Program-made: the position numbers and the translations under genes
Shown: positions 17,831 through 28,779 of the stretch, one piece after another
How positions within the stretch are numbered: position 1 is the stretch's first letter
Layout: every line of letters begins with the position of its first letter
Assembly (NCBI GenBank): GCA_047967505.1
Contig: CM106539.1
Reading direction: 5' to 3' (one strand)
Source: Dipteris shenzhenensis
Lineage: Eukaryota; Polypodiophyta; Polypodiopsida; Gleicheniales
DNA length: 64,000 nucleotides
The notes under the pieces: model-generated
Told to the model about the DNA's origin: nothing
Database searches by the model: none
Seen by the model: the letters and a program-made list of their open reading frames with translations, nothing else

Positions 17831-20800
17831 ACAAGTGCAGGTCTTCGCGGCCTTAGCCTCCACCCATTTAGTGCCATAATTAGTAGCAATCAGAGCATAC
17901 TTGTTCCCTCTGCGAGTTGTAGGAGAGATGGGTCCAACAAAATCCAATCCCCATCTATAGAAGGGGGGTACAGGGCTGGATGGCTGAAGGGGAAGGTACT
18001 CCCATCGGGTAGGCTTCGGCCCCCCTCTTTGACATGAGTCACAGTGGCGCACATAAGCATAGCGGTCTTGGAATAGCTTTGGCCACCACAACCCAGAGCG
18101 CATTATCTTTCTAGTAGTGGCCTCTGGTGCCATATGACCTCCTCCCATTCCTGAGTGAGCCTCCTGAAGGATGTCTTGTGTTTCATGAGGGAGCACACAC
18201 CTCCTTAAAATGTGGTCCTTCCCCAACTTGTACAGCTGAAGTTTGATAGAAGCAGCCTGAAGAATCTGCCTCCGCTTTTGTGCTGGAGTTAACCCTTTGG
18301 AGAACTCCCCTGTAGACAACAAGTGTACAATGTTTGCATACCATGGGGGAAAGCAATCCACAGCAAATAGGCAGTCATCTCTTGGTACTGTGGCATCGAC
18401 ACGGAAGAGGCCCGCATCTGGAAGGTCATCATCAACTCCTATGGCTGCTTCTCCTGAAGAGATCCTTGACAAGTGGTCTGCTGGTTGATGTAATCGGCCT
18501 GCTCTCACTAGGATGTCAAAGTCAAACTCTTGAAATAGAAGAATCCACCTACTCACTCTCCCCCCAAGTGTTGGTTTGTTCAGTAAGTACTTGAGAGCTT
18601 GATGATCAGTAATGATGATAAACTTACTGCCCAAGAGATAGTGACGATATTTTGTCATGGCATAGACCATGCCCAAGCCTTCGCGTTCAGTGGTGCTATA
18701 GTTTCTTTCTGCTCCATTGAGTTGTCTGCTTGCAAAGTACACAGGTAGGTCGAGTTTGTGCTCTTCATCTGGTTGGGCCAATATCGCCCCAATCGCCAGC
18801 CCACTTGCATCTACATGCACATGAAAAATGACATCCCATTGAGGTTGCCGCAAGATGGGTGCCTTTACTAGACGATCCTTGAGGTTGTCAAACACCAGTT
18901 GTTGAGGTGCCGACCAGTTGAAGGACTGCTCCTGCCGAAGGAGTTCCGTCAACGCCACCGCTATGTCGGCATAGGACCTGATGAATCTTCTATAATAACC
19001 CACATGTCCCAAAAAAGACTTGACTTCTCTGGGTGTGCGAGGAATAGGCAAGGTCAATATCACTTCCACCTTTGCTGGGTCCGTGGTCATTCCCTTAGCT
19101 GAGACGATGTGGCCAAGGAGGACCCCTCGCAAGGCGAGGAAGAAGCATTTGTCCGGATTCAAGCACAACCTAGCTTCTCTGCACTTATCAAAAACCCACC
19201 TCAACTTACTCATGTGATCAGTCTGAATAGCAGGTTCGAGGTGAGAAGCATTCTTACCATTGAACACAGAGAAGTTATCCAAGAATACCTCAAGGAACTT
19301 TCCGATGTTCTCTTGGAAGAGTTTGGTGACAAGACATTGAAACGTGGCCGGTGCATTGCATAGACCAAAAGGCATCATCCGGTAAGCATAAGTTCCCCAT
19401 TGGGTGACGAAGGTAGTCTTTAACTGATCTTGCTCTCGCACCCGAACCTGGTTATACCCAGTGTATCCATCCATGAAGGAGTAGAGAGCATGACTAGCTA
19501 CGGTTTCTAGCACCCTGTCAGTGAAGGGGAGAGGAAACCTATCCCGACGTGTGGCGGTATTCAAACTCCTATAGTCGACACAAACTCGGAGTTTTCCAGT
19601 CTCTCTTTTGGGTACCACTACGATGCCACTAAGCCATTCGGAGTAGTCAAGAGGGTAGATCAACCCTGCTTGCTCCATCTTTTGAATATCAGCATGGACA
19701 GCCTTGCCATGGTTAGGATTCATGCGATATGGTCCCCTAATCACTGGCTCTGCTTCCGGATATAGATCGATGCGATGTTCCATGAACTCAGTGGGTACTC
19801 CCTTTAAATCCTTATATGACCAGGCAAAGACATCAACATACTCTTGAAAAAAATCAGACAATGCAGCAAGGAGATAGTCATGTTCCCAGACCCAACTGGC
19901 TACCTTAAGATGTCGCGGTTGGTCTTCTGTCCCTATGTTCAGATACCTCCAATCCCTGGCATGGTCAACCTGAGGTATGCTTCCTGATGTGGAGTTGTTC
20001 GGTTCTTCTACTCCCACTGCTGGGTGCGCAGGAGAATCATCTAGAGAAAAATTCCCCACTACTTCTTCCATCCAAGAGCTCAGATAGGACGGTTGGGTGT
20101 GTTCTGGAAATGGTTGAAATGTAGAGGCAACAGTTGGGCCCATTCTCTTCTTTCCTTTTTGTGCTTGCTTGAGCATTCCTCTATATGGTAGTCCAACCAC
20201 CTCGTATGTAGTGTCATGAACCTCCTGTGTCATTGGGGAGTCAGCTTCTAACATATATAAGTCGAGTAGAACAAGGTCCGTGACATCTTCTTCTCCCTGT
20301 ATGCTGTGGGCTTGCCTTGAAGGTCTGAAGTTCCAGACTCCAGTGACGGCTCCTTCAAATTGTCCGGCCTCTTGACCCCTCCTAGGTTGGTCAGATTGCA
20401 TAATGGATTCAATAACCCTTCCAAGAGTCATTTCCGGTACCTCCTGCCTTTGAATGACATCAGTAAGTAGGTGATCATCCTCTTCTTCTTCAGATCCATG
20501 AGTGTATTCTCCAATACCATCATTGTGCTCAGCCAGCCCATGATCTATGTGGTCATCTTCTTCCATAGATTCATAAGTGTTCTCTTCAGGACCATCATTA
20601 TGCTCCGCTCGCTCATCATCTTCTTGCATAAGATCCTCTTCCTCCTCTGTTGTGACCCCATGGTCATTTTCTTGGTGTGAGGCATCCATGTCGTGTGCAT
20701 CCATTGCTTCCATTGCTGCTTCATGGTCTTGTCTTTGAGTCACCCTGGTGGCCTCCCCACCACTTGGTCTGGTACTTGCGGACATCATTCGCTGATACAT

Positions 20801-22696
20801 GTGGGGATTATTAAGAAGGCCAAAAGGCATCCGTTCATACATGAGATCAGCCAAACCAGGTGGGGAAGAGGCTTCCTGGCTCACCTCTTGCGCATTCCGT
20901 GAAGTACCAAAATGGGCTTCAGGATCCTCTTCTGGACACAACTCCACCATGTTGATGGCTAAGGATCCCAGGGCCCCCATCCAATCCAAGATGACAGCTT
21001 CTTCCTCATCTGGTCTAGCATGTTCCAACAAGTACGTCAAGCTCTCACCAACATCTCGTGCCGCTGTTACATCGGTTTCACCTTGGAAGGGTGAGTCCTC
21101 CACATAGGCCAACTCTTCTTCCTGTAGGGGCCAATCCCCAAGTGCCCATCGCTCCTCTTCCACCCCTTCTTCTTCTTCAAAATCCTCTTCCCCAAGTTCC
21201 ACAGGTCGGTGGCGGGCCCTTCCAGTAACCATGTCTATTTCTAAGGATGTGGATCCCAAAGGTAGTCGAACTTCATCACTTGACCAATCTTGAATGGCCT
21301 TTGCTGAGCGTAACCATGGTCTACCAAGAAGTAGAGGATAAGTCTGCTCACCCTCCGTCATATTAAGTACAACAAAATTGGACAAGAATGTAACTCCCCC
21401 TATCTTCATGTGAACACCTTTTACAGCCCCCATAGGCTTCACCTTGCGTTGATCCGCCATGCGTACTTGGAAATGTACGTCAGTTGTCAATTTCAAACCT
21501 AGTTGTTGAAGAGTACCTCTCGGCATGATGTTTACTGCTGCCCCACCATCCAAGAAAACATCTTTCAGCTCCACCCCATTGATCTCCACTGCGAGCTTGG
21601 GACTTTGTTCACATGTGAGGGCAGCATAGGCTGAGCAATTGTCTAGTGTTACTCCATCTTGAACTGTTACTGTCTCTAGTGTGGGTCCGCCCTGAACAGA
21701 TCCCCTTTGGCGCCCTCCTGGCATGCGATTCAAAAATGCAATAGTCTGATGCTTGATATGTGGAGACAATTGACAGAGTTGTCGTAAGGTGATATTGGGC
21801 CTAAAATCCATCAAGTCATCCATCAAAGAATAGGGCTGGACAGTAGTAGCAACCTTTTGTGCCTTCATCCGCCGAGCTTCTGGCCGAGGGTCGAAGCTTA
21901 CGCGAGGGAAAGGAGGTGCCTCTGGATTCTCAGTCAATATTTCCTGTGGTGACTCTCCCATCACCCATTTCCACTTTTCTTTGGCACTACTAGGCTTCAC
22001 CCCTTTTTCCTTCTCTTGCTTCATTGTGCTTCCTGAGTGGAAGGTGGATGGGCCTGCCTGCGACTCTTCACGTTTTTGCCCTGAAGTTGTCACTTCTGTT
22101 GCAAACCTCACTATTTTGGACTTGCGGGAAGGAAACTGAGGTGTGACTCCTTCATCCTCAGAACTAGATTGAAGATCTTTGGTGACACTCCTGATCACCT
22201 CCTGATACCTTGAAGGCATAGATTGCTCACTTGGAGCTGAGGTAGTTTTAGAGCTATTGATAGGTCTTGATGGCTGTGGGGCCCTTCGGGTCCTTTCTAA
22301 TCCAGTTACAGGAGAGGACAAGGGCGATGTAGTCTTGTGCCCACTGTCCACCTTGGAGGAAGGAGGTGGGGATGCTCTTCTAGTGACTGAGCTGGTATTA
22401 GTTGGTGATGAGGCCTCCGATATTGATGTTGAATCATCCTTACTACTGTCACCCTTCATTTGTGACCTAGTCACAGCTCCCAACACTGCACCAATCAAAT
22501 GGGGTTTGTCACCCTCCCCCGCCACTACTACGTCAACCATGTTGACTTGCGATGTTAATTCCCTTCTGCCATTGGGACAATCTTTGGTGTAGTGGTCATT
22601 TGTGTTGCACTGTGTACAAGAGGGTCCCCCAAATGGTTGTGTACAATCATCTTGGTAATGGCCGTACTCACCACATCTATAGCACATGATGGGCAT
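17813..22696 (-). CDS. Gypsy-B pol: protease, RT, RNase H, integrase N-terminus
   Basis: A 1627-codon ORF. Order: two CCHC knuckles (about 5-41, [14 protein letters not shown] and [14 protein letters not shown]), Ser/Thr-rich linker, aspartic protease with [10 protein letters not shown] (about 381), a long acidic linker with AEHNDG repeats, reverse transcriptase with VDYRSLN (about 1039) and [16 protein letters not shown], RNase H with HVDASG (about 1295) and [10 protein letters not shown], and an integrase zinc finger H-H-C-C (about 1515-1553) followed by [10 protein letters not shown]. The RT active site reads FLDN instead of the usual xxDD (codon at 19274-19276), which should abolish polymerisation. 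The ORF ends by frameshift just into the integrase core. It is in the same frame as gag, from which a single UGA separates it. Confidence 0.92.
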   Translation of the reverse strand: MPIMCYRCGEYGHYQDDCTQPFGGPSCTQCNTNDHYTKDCPNGRRELTSQVNMVDVVVAGEGDKPHLIGAVLGAVTRSQMKGDSSKDDSTSISEASSPTNTSSVTRRASPPPSSKVDSGHKTTSPLSSPVTGLERTRRAPQPSRPINSSKTTSAPSEQSMPSRYQEVIRSVTKDLQSSSEDEGVTPQFPSRKSKIVRFATEVTTSGQKREESQAGPSTFHSGSTMKQEKEKGVKPSSAKEKWKWVMGESPQEILTENPEAPPFPRVSFDPRPEARRMKAQKVATTVQPYSLMDDLMDFRPNITLRQLCQLSPHIKHQTIAFLNRMPGGRQRGSVQGGPTLETVTVQDGVTLDNCSAYAALTCEQSPKLAVEINGVELKDVFLDGGAAVNIMPRGTLQQLGLKLTTDVHFQVRMADQRKVKPMGAVKGVHMKIGGVTFLSNFVVLNMTEGEQTYPLLLGRPWLRSAKAIQDWSSDEVRLPLGSTSLEIDMVTGRARHRPVELGEEDFEEEEGVEEERWALGDWPLQEEELAYVEDSPFQGETDVTAARDVGESLTYLLEHARPDEEEAVILDWMGALGSLAINMVELCPEEDPEAHFGTSRNAQEVSQEASSPPGLADLMYERMPFGLLNNPHMYQRMMSASTRPSGGEATRVTQRQDHEAAMEAMDAHDMDASHQENDHGVTTEEEEDLMQEDDERAEHNDGPEENTYESMEEDDHIDHGLAEHNDGIGEYTHGSEEEEDDHLLTDVIQRQEVPEMTLGRVIESIMQSDQPRRGQEAGQFEGAVTGVWNFRPSRQAHSIQGEEDVTDLVLLDLYMLEADSPMTQEVHDTTYEVVGLPYRGMLKQAQKGKKRMGPTVASTFQPFPEHTQPSYLSSWMEEVVGNFSLDDSPAHPAVGVEEPNNSTSGSIPQVDHARDWRYLNIGTEDQPRHLKVASWVWEHDYLLAALSDFFQEYVDVFAWSYKDLKGVPTEFMEHRIDLYPEAEPVIRGPYRMNPNHGKAVHADIQKMEQAGLIYPLDYSEWLSGIVVVPKRETGKLRVCVDYRSLNTATRRDRFPLPFTDRVLETVASHALYSFMDGYTGYNQVRVREQDQLKTTFVTQWGTYAYRMMPFGLCNAPATFQCLVTKLFQENIGKFLEVFLDNFSVFNGKNASHLEPAIQTDHMSKLRWVFDKCREARLCLNPDKCFFLALRGVLLGHIVSAKGMTTDPAKVEVILTLPIPRTPREVKSFLGHVGYYRRFIRSYADIAVALTELLRQEQSFNWSAPQQLVFDNLKDRLVKAPILRQPQWDVIFHVHVDASGLAIGAILAQPDEEHKLDLPVYFASRQLNGAERNYSTTEREGLGMVYAMTKYRHYLLGSKFIIITDHQALKYLLNKPTLGGRVSRWILLFQEFDFDILVRAGRLHQPADHLSRISSGEAAIGVDDDLPDAGLFRVDATVPRDDCLFAVDCFPPWYANIVHLLSTGEFSKGLTPAQKRRQILQAASIKLQLYKLGKDHILRRCVLPHETQDILQEAHSGMGGGHMAPEATTRKIMRSGLWWPKLFQDRYAYVRHCDSCQRGGPKPTRWEYLPLQPSSPVPPFYRWGLDFVGPISPTTRRGNKYALIATNYGTKWVEAKAAKTCTCGLILV
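20782..20850 (-). other. RT-motif-like peptide in the protease-RT linker
   Basis: The linker encodes [19 protein letters not shown], closely resembling the conserved RT motif at about 19350-19400 ([16 protein letters not shown]) but some 470 residues ahead of it. It looks like a relocated fragment of an RT domain. Confidence 0.6.
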
Positions 22697-22729
22697 GCGA
22701 AAGTTGGTACCTCTGCCTCCACGTCCACC

Positions 22730-24793
22730 TCAGAACCCACCCCGTCGACCGCGAACATAAGGGGGTCCATATCCACCCCCTGACATAGGTGGTTGATACT
22801 GTGCATAGTAGGGCGGAGGGTAGAAGTATGGAGCCCCAAATTCACTAGGAGTAGGAGCTTGGAGCAAAGGAGGATTAGGAGGATTAGGAAGTAGTGGAGG
22901 TGGAATGATAGGGTGGGTGGGTGGTTCAGGTGCCTTCACAGGGGCTGAAGCTAGGGGTAGTGGCCCTGAAGTGGTCGGTGCAGCTTTGTTGATTGTAGCC
23001 ACCAGTGGCTCCCCAATTGGATACTCCGGCAGAAGCTTCCTCAACCCCTTAAGATACCTACACTCGGAGGCATCATGTCCATGAATTTCACAAAATGTGC
23101 AAAAGGAGGTTGGGGTGGGTACCTTACGCTTCGATGGACATTCCCAGTAGCCATGGCCAGAACCCTTGCAGTCGGTGCACCAGAGACCACTTCTTATCTG
23201 AGCTTCAAAGGGTGACGGTCCATCCACTTTTGTTCTGTCTTTCAGACCTTCTTTGATTTCTTCTAATTCCTTCTTGAGTTGCTGCCATGCCTGTGAGCCC
23301 TCTTCTCTCGGAAGTTGGGCGGTCTGAGCGGGTGTTGAGGCGAAACTTAACTGGGACCGTTCCATCTTCACCGCTTCCCTCAGAAATTCTTGTAGTGAGG
23401 CATGCTCAGGAAGTTTGTCAACCAGCCTTATAGCAATGGTGGAGGGTAAAGCCTTCAAAAACCACCCCTTCATGACGGCGTCATTGGGTGGCACTGACAT
23501 CTTTGCCGCCAAGACCCTCATCCTTGTGTACATCTCAGAGATGCTCTCTCCAGGCTTCATGGTGTCAGTGGATAACTCTTGGACAATCATGTGTTCGAAT
23601 TTTTCCAACTTGAAAGTGCGTAAGAATTCCTCCCTTAGGTCTATCCACGTCTGGAAGTGGTCCGGAGGAAATTGACTATACCATACATCCACGGCATCCT
23701 CCAATGACGAGGGAAAGATGTGAAGGAACGCATGCTCATTCTCCACACCTTTAGCTCTACATGCTGTGAGGAACTTCCTCACATGAGCTTCCGCATCTTC
23801 ATGGAGGTGGCCTTTGAACTTTTGAGTCTTCACGTGGACCTTGTTGAGTAGCTCGAGAAGTCTAGCTCTGTCTGGAGGACTGAGAACGGCCATCCCCACC
23901 CGAGAGGTTGGAGAGGATGCAAGAGTTGGAGGGAGTCCCGATGGGGCTGTAATGAGTGTTGGTGCTCCCGAGGAGGAGACCACCCCGGCAACCCCTCCTG
24001 TGGAGGACCACAATGGGGAAGTCACTACTGATGTAGTCATAGAGGAAGTGTACCCAGATGGTAGGGCGTAAGTGGGGGGTCTCGGTGTTGCAGAGGGAAA
24101 GGGTGAGAACATGGAAGATGTGGGGGTGAAAGAGGATGGGAGAGCATTTGGGAAAGAGAGGGACGGAGTTGAAGTCATGGATGAGTAAGCAGAAGGGAAG
24201 GAAGAAGGTGGTGGAAAAGGCAACACCGGTGTGGATGGAAAGGGAGATGAAACCATCATGGCAGGTAAAGGCATGGCCGGAGCAAAAGTACCCCCCAATG
24301 GAATAGATATAGAAGAAGGATTAGCTAGGAGCTCGGAGCTATGCATAACAGATGAGGTAGCAGCTTGTCCACAAGAGGTTGAGGCGGGAGCAGATGGAGT
24401 CACCACTCCGGTAGAAGAGGTGGTTGATGAAGACATCGTTGCAGAAGGAGGAGAGGGGCTGCCTTGACCTTGATGAGTCCCTGAGGAGTCCTCGTCCTTA
24501 GTACCTTCTTCTTTCACCTGTTCTCCGCTTTGCACTTCTTCTTCTCCGGAGTCCGGATCTGACCACCAGGGTTCTTGTTGGTCCAAGTCAATGAGAGTGT
24601 CGATGAAGTTACTTGCTCGGGCTACTGCTCCAATGGGCTCACTTTGTGCTCGAGTTGAGGACTTCGCAAACTTACGTCGCACGTAATGCTTCTTGTACCT
24701 AGTTTGGTCTGCCGGAAGTCTTTTCTCCACTCTCCTCAAGTACCTCCTAGTTCTCTCACTAGCTCCTTCAAATGTTTCAGAACTACTCGGCAT
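22730..24793 (-). CDS. Gypsy-B gag
   Basis: A 687-codon gag. Residues ~1-100 are basic then acidic, and ~110-320 are Ser/Thr/Pro-rich low complexity. The conserved retrotransposon gag domain lies at about 330-480 (VRKFLTACRAKGVENEHAFL, VWYSQFPPDHFQTWIDLREE, MKPGESISEMYTRM). Zinc-finger-like clusters follow: CTDCKGSGHGYWEC (about 538) and CTFCEIHGHDASEC (about 563). The C terminus is Pro/Tyr-rich and ends in an RGG-type stretch, where a UGA (22730-22732) stops translation. The RGG stretch continues in frame beyond the stop into pol, so gag and pol appear to be one reading frame with one stop. Gag would form the particle and bind the RNA. Confidence 0.9.
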   Translation of the reverse strand: MPSSSETFEGASERTRRYLRRVEKRLPADQTRYKKHYVRRKFAKSSTRAQSEPIGAVARASNFIDTLIDLDQQEPWWSDPDSGEEEVQSGEQVKEEGTKDEDSSGTHQGQGSPSPPSATMSSSTTSSTGVVTPSAPASTSCGQAATSSVMHSSELLANPSSISIPLGGTFAPAMPLPAMMVSSPFPSTPVLPFPPPSSFPSAYSSMTSTPSLSFPNALPSSFTPTSSMFSPFPSATPRPPTYALPSGYTSSMTTSVVTSPLWSSTGGVAGVVSSSGAPTLITAPSGLPPTLASSPTSRVGMAVLSPPDRARLLELLNKVHVKTQKFKGHLHEDAEAHVRKFLTACRAKGVENEHAFLHIFPSSLEDAVDVWYSQFPPDHFQTWIDLREEFLRTFKLEKFEHMIVQELSTDTMKPGESISEMYTRMRVLAAKMSVPPNDAVMKGWFLKALPSTIAIRLVDKLPEHASLQEFLREAVKMERSQLSFASTPAQTAQLPREEGSQAWQQLKKELEEIKEGLKDRTKVDGPSPFEAQIRSGLWCTDCKGSGHGYWECPSKRKVPTPTSFCTFCEIHGHDASECRYLKGLRKLLPEYPIGEPLVATINKAAPTTSGPLPLASAPVKAPEPPTHPIIPPPLLPNPPNPPLLQAPTPSEFGAPYFYPPPYYAQYQPPMSGGGYGPPYVRGRRGGF

Positions 24794-24852
24794 AAGACCT
24801 CTCTCTAGGACCCTAGATCACCACTTCACTCGTGCTACTCAACACCAGCAGT

Positions 24853-24870
24853 GTCCCACCGTGATCGCCA
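24853..24870 (-). other. Gypsy-B putative primer binding site
   Basis: Minus-strand TGGCGATCACGGTGGGAC lies five bases inside the LTR end. Its complement ends GATCGCCA, plausible for the 3' end of a tRNA with CCA. From memory an arginine tRNA fits best; no tRNA comparison could be run. Confidence 0.5.
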
Positions 24871-24875
24871 TAAAC

Positions 24876-25970
24876 TGTCTGAGGGGGGGGGGGTTCCTAA
24901 CACTTCCGGAAGTATTACAGGGGCCTAGGGCCACTGGTGCGAGAAGCGAGTAGGACGTGCCATAAGTGTCACTGATGGTACGTAGGTGAGTGCTTGTCGA
25001 TGGTGTCAACTGTGTGCAAGCGGTACAAGTGCTGAAGTGATGTGAGCAAGAAGAAGAAGTGATGTGAGCAAGAAGAAGACCAAAGCAGAACAACATCATG
25101 AAAGCCATCCCTCGACATGAACAGCAAAGAACTTCAACCACATGACACAGGTCCGTTGTACCAGGTGAAGGGAGAGGAGGGGAGGAGAACACAACGAAAA
25201 GAGATTTTAGAGTAGCGAGCAGAGATGGGAAGTAGCATAACTCATTAGAAAGCAAGATGACTGATACTACACTCCCAGAAGATACACACGAGGTGAGCTC
25301 TTGACTCTAGCCTCTCACTCCTTCACTCCCGCCTCTCGCCCCTCCAGAAAATTCCCCCTTCCCCTTTTCCCTTTCCCCCTCTTCACCTTCTCCTCCTCTG
25401 CTCCACCCCGTGCTACCAATCTCCACACCCTCTTCCTATTGGATGCCTTCTTGCACCCTTAGCCATCCTTAGCCATTCCACCGTTTGTGGGCTGCTCTAT
25501 CCTTGATGGCTTCCGCAACACTCCAGCCTGTCCTGGGTCAGTGAATCCCATGCTCCATGTGTTCTCCTGCGCTCCTGACACTAGTTGGTTGAGAGGGTTG
25601 GTGCACCACCTATGCCTCTTAACTGTTGGACTGCTTCCCATGTGCACCAATAGGTGTATCCCGCGTACCATTGCGCCAATACTTCCCTCTGATTGACTTT
25701 GACCATGGTGAGTCGAGGTTGAGGTTTGGCACTCTTCAGTCATGTATTGCTTCCGTCATGTCCATGTCAAGTCATGTCATGTCCAAGTCATGTCCATGTC
25801 AAGTCATGTCATGTCCAAGTCATGTCCATGTCAAGTCCGAGATGTAAACACATGTGAACACGCTGCGACTAGGTATGACCAAGGTCTAACAACTTGGCAT
25901 GTTGCTGAGGTGACCATGACGTGACCCAAGTGTGACTCTTGGTGGGTCGCCATAAACTTTGAGTACAACA
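24876..25970 (-). repeat. Gypsy-B 5' LTR
   Basis: 1095 bp, TGTTGTACTC to CTCAGACA on the minus strand. It is collinear with 7950-9012 but has one more 32-bp unit of the GTCATGTCATGTCCAAG repeat (about 25770-25835). It must contain the promoter for the element; I could not place a clear TATA box. Confidence 0.92.
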
Positions 25971-25975
25971 ATCTC

Positions 25976-26950
25976 CCTTCACTAGATTAACTTCTAACAC
26001 ACTTGTGCTTGGGCTTCTCCCTTCTCTCCATTGTGCGGGGTTGGCTCTTTTCTTCAGGCTCCTCAAGCTTGTGCTTCTTAAGCTTATTTCCTTGGGTGGG
26101 TTTGGTTTTTTTCTTGGGGATTCTTGAGCTTGTGCTTCTTCTATTTTTCTTTGGCCTGGTGAAGTTCCTTTTGTTTTTCATACATAGCAACAAGTTGCAA
26201 TGCCATTGTAGTGTCTACTTTTTCACTTTGGATATTTGCAACAAGCAGGCACATTGGCCAACCCAAGAAGGCAACATTTGCATCAAACAAACTTTGCATC
26301 TTGATTTTGCATGCACAGACACCTCAAATCAAAACAAATGTAGAGGGTGTTTGCACTCTGGTCATTTGATCATGCAATAATCTATGATGGGCTTCTTGTA
26401 GACCATGCATGGAGGAGAATCTTGCTTCTACATAAGAGTGAAGTCCTTTGATTTAATTATTTTGGCCATGAGTATCATAGTCTAGCATTTTGGATGAGCA
26501 ATCTATTGCTTGATCCCTTCATCCGCCATCTTGAGGATGAGAATGTTCACATGTAACTCCTCCACTTTTTACTGACTTTTTGCACAAGCTCTATCCAATT
26601 CTACTAGTTGTCAAATTCTCTAGCAAACTCTACATAGCCCTGTTCTAGAACATCATTTCTTTCAAAACCTGAGTAACATGATCAAAAATCTAAAGTTGAA
26701 AGGCAAGCTCATAGGCAGCCCTATCATATTTGGATTGCACGGCAATGTACATGTCTCACCAATGTTGCACAATGTCCTTGTATTCTTGACTTTTTCTGCA
26801 CTTTGCACCTTCTTTCCTAGAATTGAAGCTCACCTAAAGATCTTTCTTGAATTTTTTGGTTTTTGAATTATCCCTTCTCAGTTAGTCTATCCTATTGTCA
26901 TTCTCACTGTTTAGTGCATTTTGCATGCTACACATCTGCTTGAGGAGCCT
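25976..26950. other. Flank right of Gypsy-B, nothing recognised
   Basis: No coding motif is secure. The minus strand at 25987-26193 reads as a Lys/Glu-rich stretch built on an AGAAGCACAAGCTxAAGAA repeat, which looks like simple-sequence expansion. Confidence 0.4.
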
Positions 26951-26954
26951 GTGC

Positions 26955-27550
26955 ATGTGAAGAATCGATGAACAAGCGAAATAACAAAAATGTGAAAAGC
27001 AATGAAATACATATGTCAAACAAACACAATGTAAAAGCAAACAAACAAACTTGGAGGGCTCGAGGGCCTTAATTGCATGGAGTTTATTTAATCAAAATCA
27101 TCAAAAGAAAGAAAAGTTTATTCAAGAGTCAATTTGAAACCAAGCATTAGTATATTCTAAACTTCTTTAAACAAATGGATCAAAACACAAGGCTTACATA
27201 GTGTAACATTCCTTCACATGTAAAGAATCCATGAACATATGTCAAATAAACACAATGTAAAAGAAAACAAAAACAATCATTTGGAGGGCTTGAGGGCCTT
27301 AATTTTATGGACCTTCTATAATCAAAATTGTCAAAAGAAAGAAAAAAGATTAATCAAGAGTCTATTTTAAACCCAACATTTATATATTCTAAACTTTAAT
27401 AAAATGGATTACTTGCCCAATGTAGTACTAAAAACACAAGGCTACATAGTGCAGCATTCTTATGGATGTAGAGAATCCATGAACATGCAAAATAACAAAA
27501 ATGTGAAAGCAATGAAATACTTATGTCAAATAAACATAATGTAAAAGAAG
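26955..27550. repeat. Three diverged ~250-bp tandem units
   Basis: GAATCxATGAACA ... ATGTCAAAxAAACACAATG ... TAAAAG recurs at about 26960, 27225 and 27470. Between them GGAGGGCTxGAGGGCCTTAA (about 27050 and 27280) and CACAAGGCTxACATAGTG (about 27190 and 27430) repeat at the same spacing. The third copy is partial. Confidence 0.75.
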
Positions 27551-28560
27551 TTTAGCATGTTTATGGAGGCTCTTGCTCTCCCTCATGTCTACTCTGACTC
27601 ATAGTTAGATGGCATGTGCTCAAGGTATGTGTGGTACACCTTGGGGTCCTTGTCCATGTAGAAGCAATGATGGAGCAAAGTTTTGCTCTCATGAAGGAGC
27701 TCATAGGGGGTCACCCTAGCTCATCCTTGTGGTTTTGTAATTAGGGAATATAGCAGCTCATCCTTGCAGTCTTGTAGTTAGGGTATATAGCAACTCATAG
27801 GAGGTCACCTTAGTATCATGCAATGTGTTAACAATGATAGCCACATGTCATATACACCCTAAATGAGAAAAACAACAAACACTCGAGCCATATCCTCTAG
27901 GTTGAGAAATACATATGTAGACAATGTACATGTCTCCAAATCTCGAAGTGTGCAATAATGGCAAGTGCCATATCTCCTCATCTAAACTAGCCAAGATCAA
28001 CTAGAGAATCGTACTCTTTAATGGATCATGAGCATCTCCATTGCTGATGATCAGACTTTGAGTGCATCATCCAAGCATCTATGGATCAACATCACATCTA
28101 GAGTTGATAATAATCATAGCACTAGTCCATCATCCAAGCATCTATATGAATAGCATGCTAGCCTTTTTTACTTGATTTTCTTAGGTGTAGGCTTAATTCA
28201 TGCATGTTAATTAGCAATCAAAATAAACTGATAATTCAATGGCTTGATTTTAGAAGTAGTTATGCAATGCAACAACAATGTAATCATGAAATCTATTATC
28301 AATTGGAAGTCATTTATGATGTGTGCAAATCCTTCTCCCTTGAGCTATGCATTTCAACAACATAAAGTATCATGAAATCTGCTTCAATTTGAAGGCTATT
28401 GGAGGTTTGAATATAATTGATTCAGAACAAATGGAATCCTTGATATCTCGACCATGGTGTAGATGGAGAAATCAACATATACACATAAAGGTATCTAAGA
28501 TTTATATAGATAAATTTAGTCTCCACATTAAAAGTCACCTTCTGAGCTTGAAGGAGCCTA
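27551..28560. other. No gene recognised; small duplications
   Basis: AT-rich. A ~45-bp tandem duplication of AGCTCATCCTTGxxGTxTTG lies at about 27717-27795, and CATCATCCAAGCATCTAT occurs twice (about 28058 and 28128). No coding motif. Confidence 0.5.
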
Positions 28561-28564
28561 AAGC

Positions 28565-28779
28565 TGGCTGGAAATAATATTGAATTCATTCAAGTGAGAA
28601 GCAATGGAGACCGTTCCTTCATCTATAGCTCAAACAACCTCTTCATGAGGTAAACTTTATTAGAGGCAGTTTCCTTCTCATAAGTAGCACATAAATCTTC
28701 CTTAGTCTACTCATTTACTACTGTGAAATAAACTGACTTTACAAGATGAAGGCTAACAATAGACTTTGCTAATATTCTG
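28565..28779 (-). pseudogene. Copia gag fragment, minus strand
   Basis: Reading the minus strand from 28779 leftward gives LAKSIVSLHLVKSVYFTVV, then TYEKETASNKVYLMK and SHLNEFN, with several stops and frame changes. This is the central part of a copia gag domain. It abuts, head to head, a plus-strand protease-integrase fragment that starts at 28780. The same gag family appears at 52893-53142. Confidence 0.75.

Larger units (their letters stand above)
7945..25975 (-). mobile_element. Gypsy-B: 18-kb Ty3/gypsy element with extra ORFs
   Basis: A minus-strand Ty3/gypsy element is bounded by LTRs at 24876-25970 (5') and 7950-9012 (3'). Flanking pentamers are ATCTT (7945-7949) and ATCTC (25971-25975), a target duplication with one mismatch. 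Order in element sense: LTR, primer site, gag, pol (protease, RT, RNase H, integrase), minisatellites, three extra ORFs, polypurine tract, LTR. Integrase after RNase H defines gypsy. The LTRs differ by roughly 15-20 substitutions and a few indels by eye, including one 32-bp repeat unit. The coding region carries an in-frame UGA, a mutated RT active site and integrase frameshifts, so this copy is defective. Confidence 0.9.

Noticed and set aside
17813-22696. Integrated pararetrovirus (caulimovirid) instead of gypsy
   Set aside because: True LTRs, an integrase zinc finger and core motifs are present, and no movement protein is seen.
24853-24870. tRNA gene fragment
   Set aside because: Only the 18-base tRNA-like 3' end is present, at the place of a primer binding site; no cloverleaf.
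24839-25255. 138-codon minus-strand frame also present at 7991-8332
   Set aside because: It is inside the Gypsy-B LTR and appears twice only because the LTR is duplicated; no known domain.
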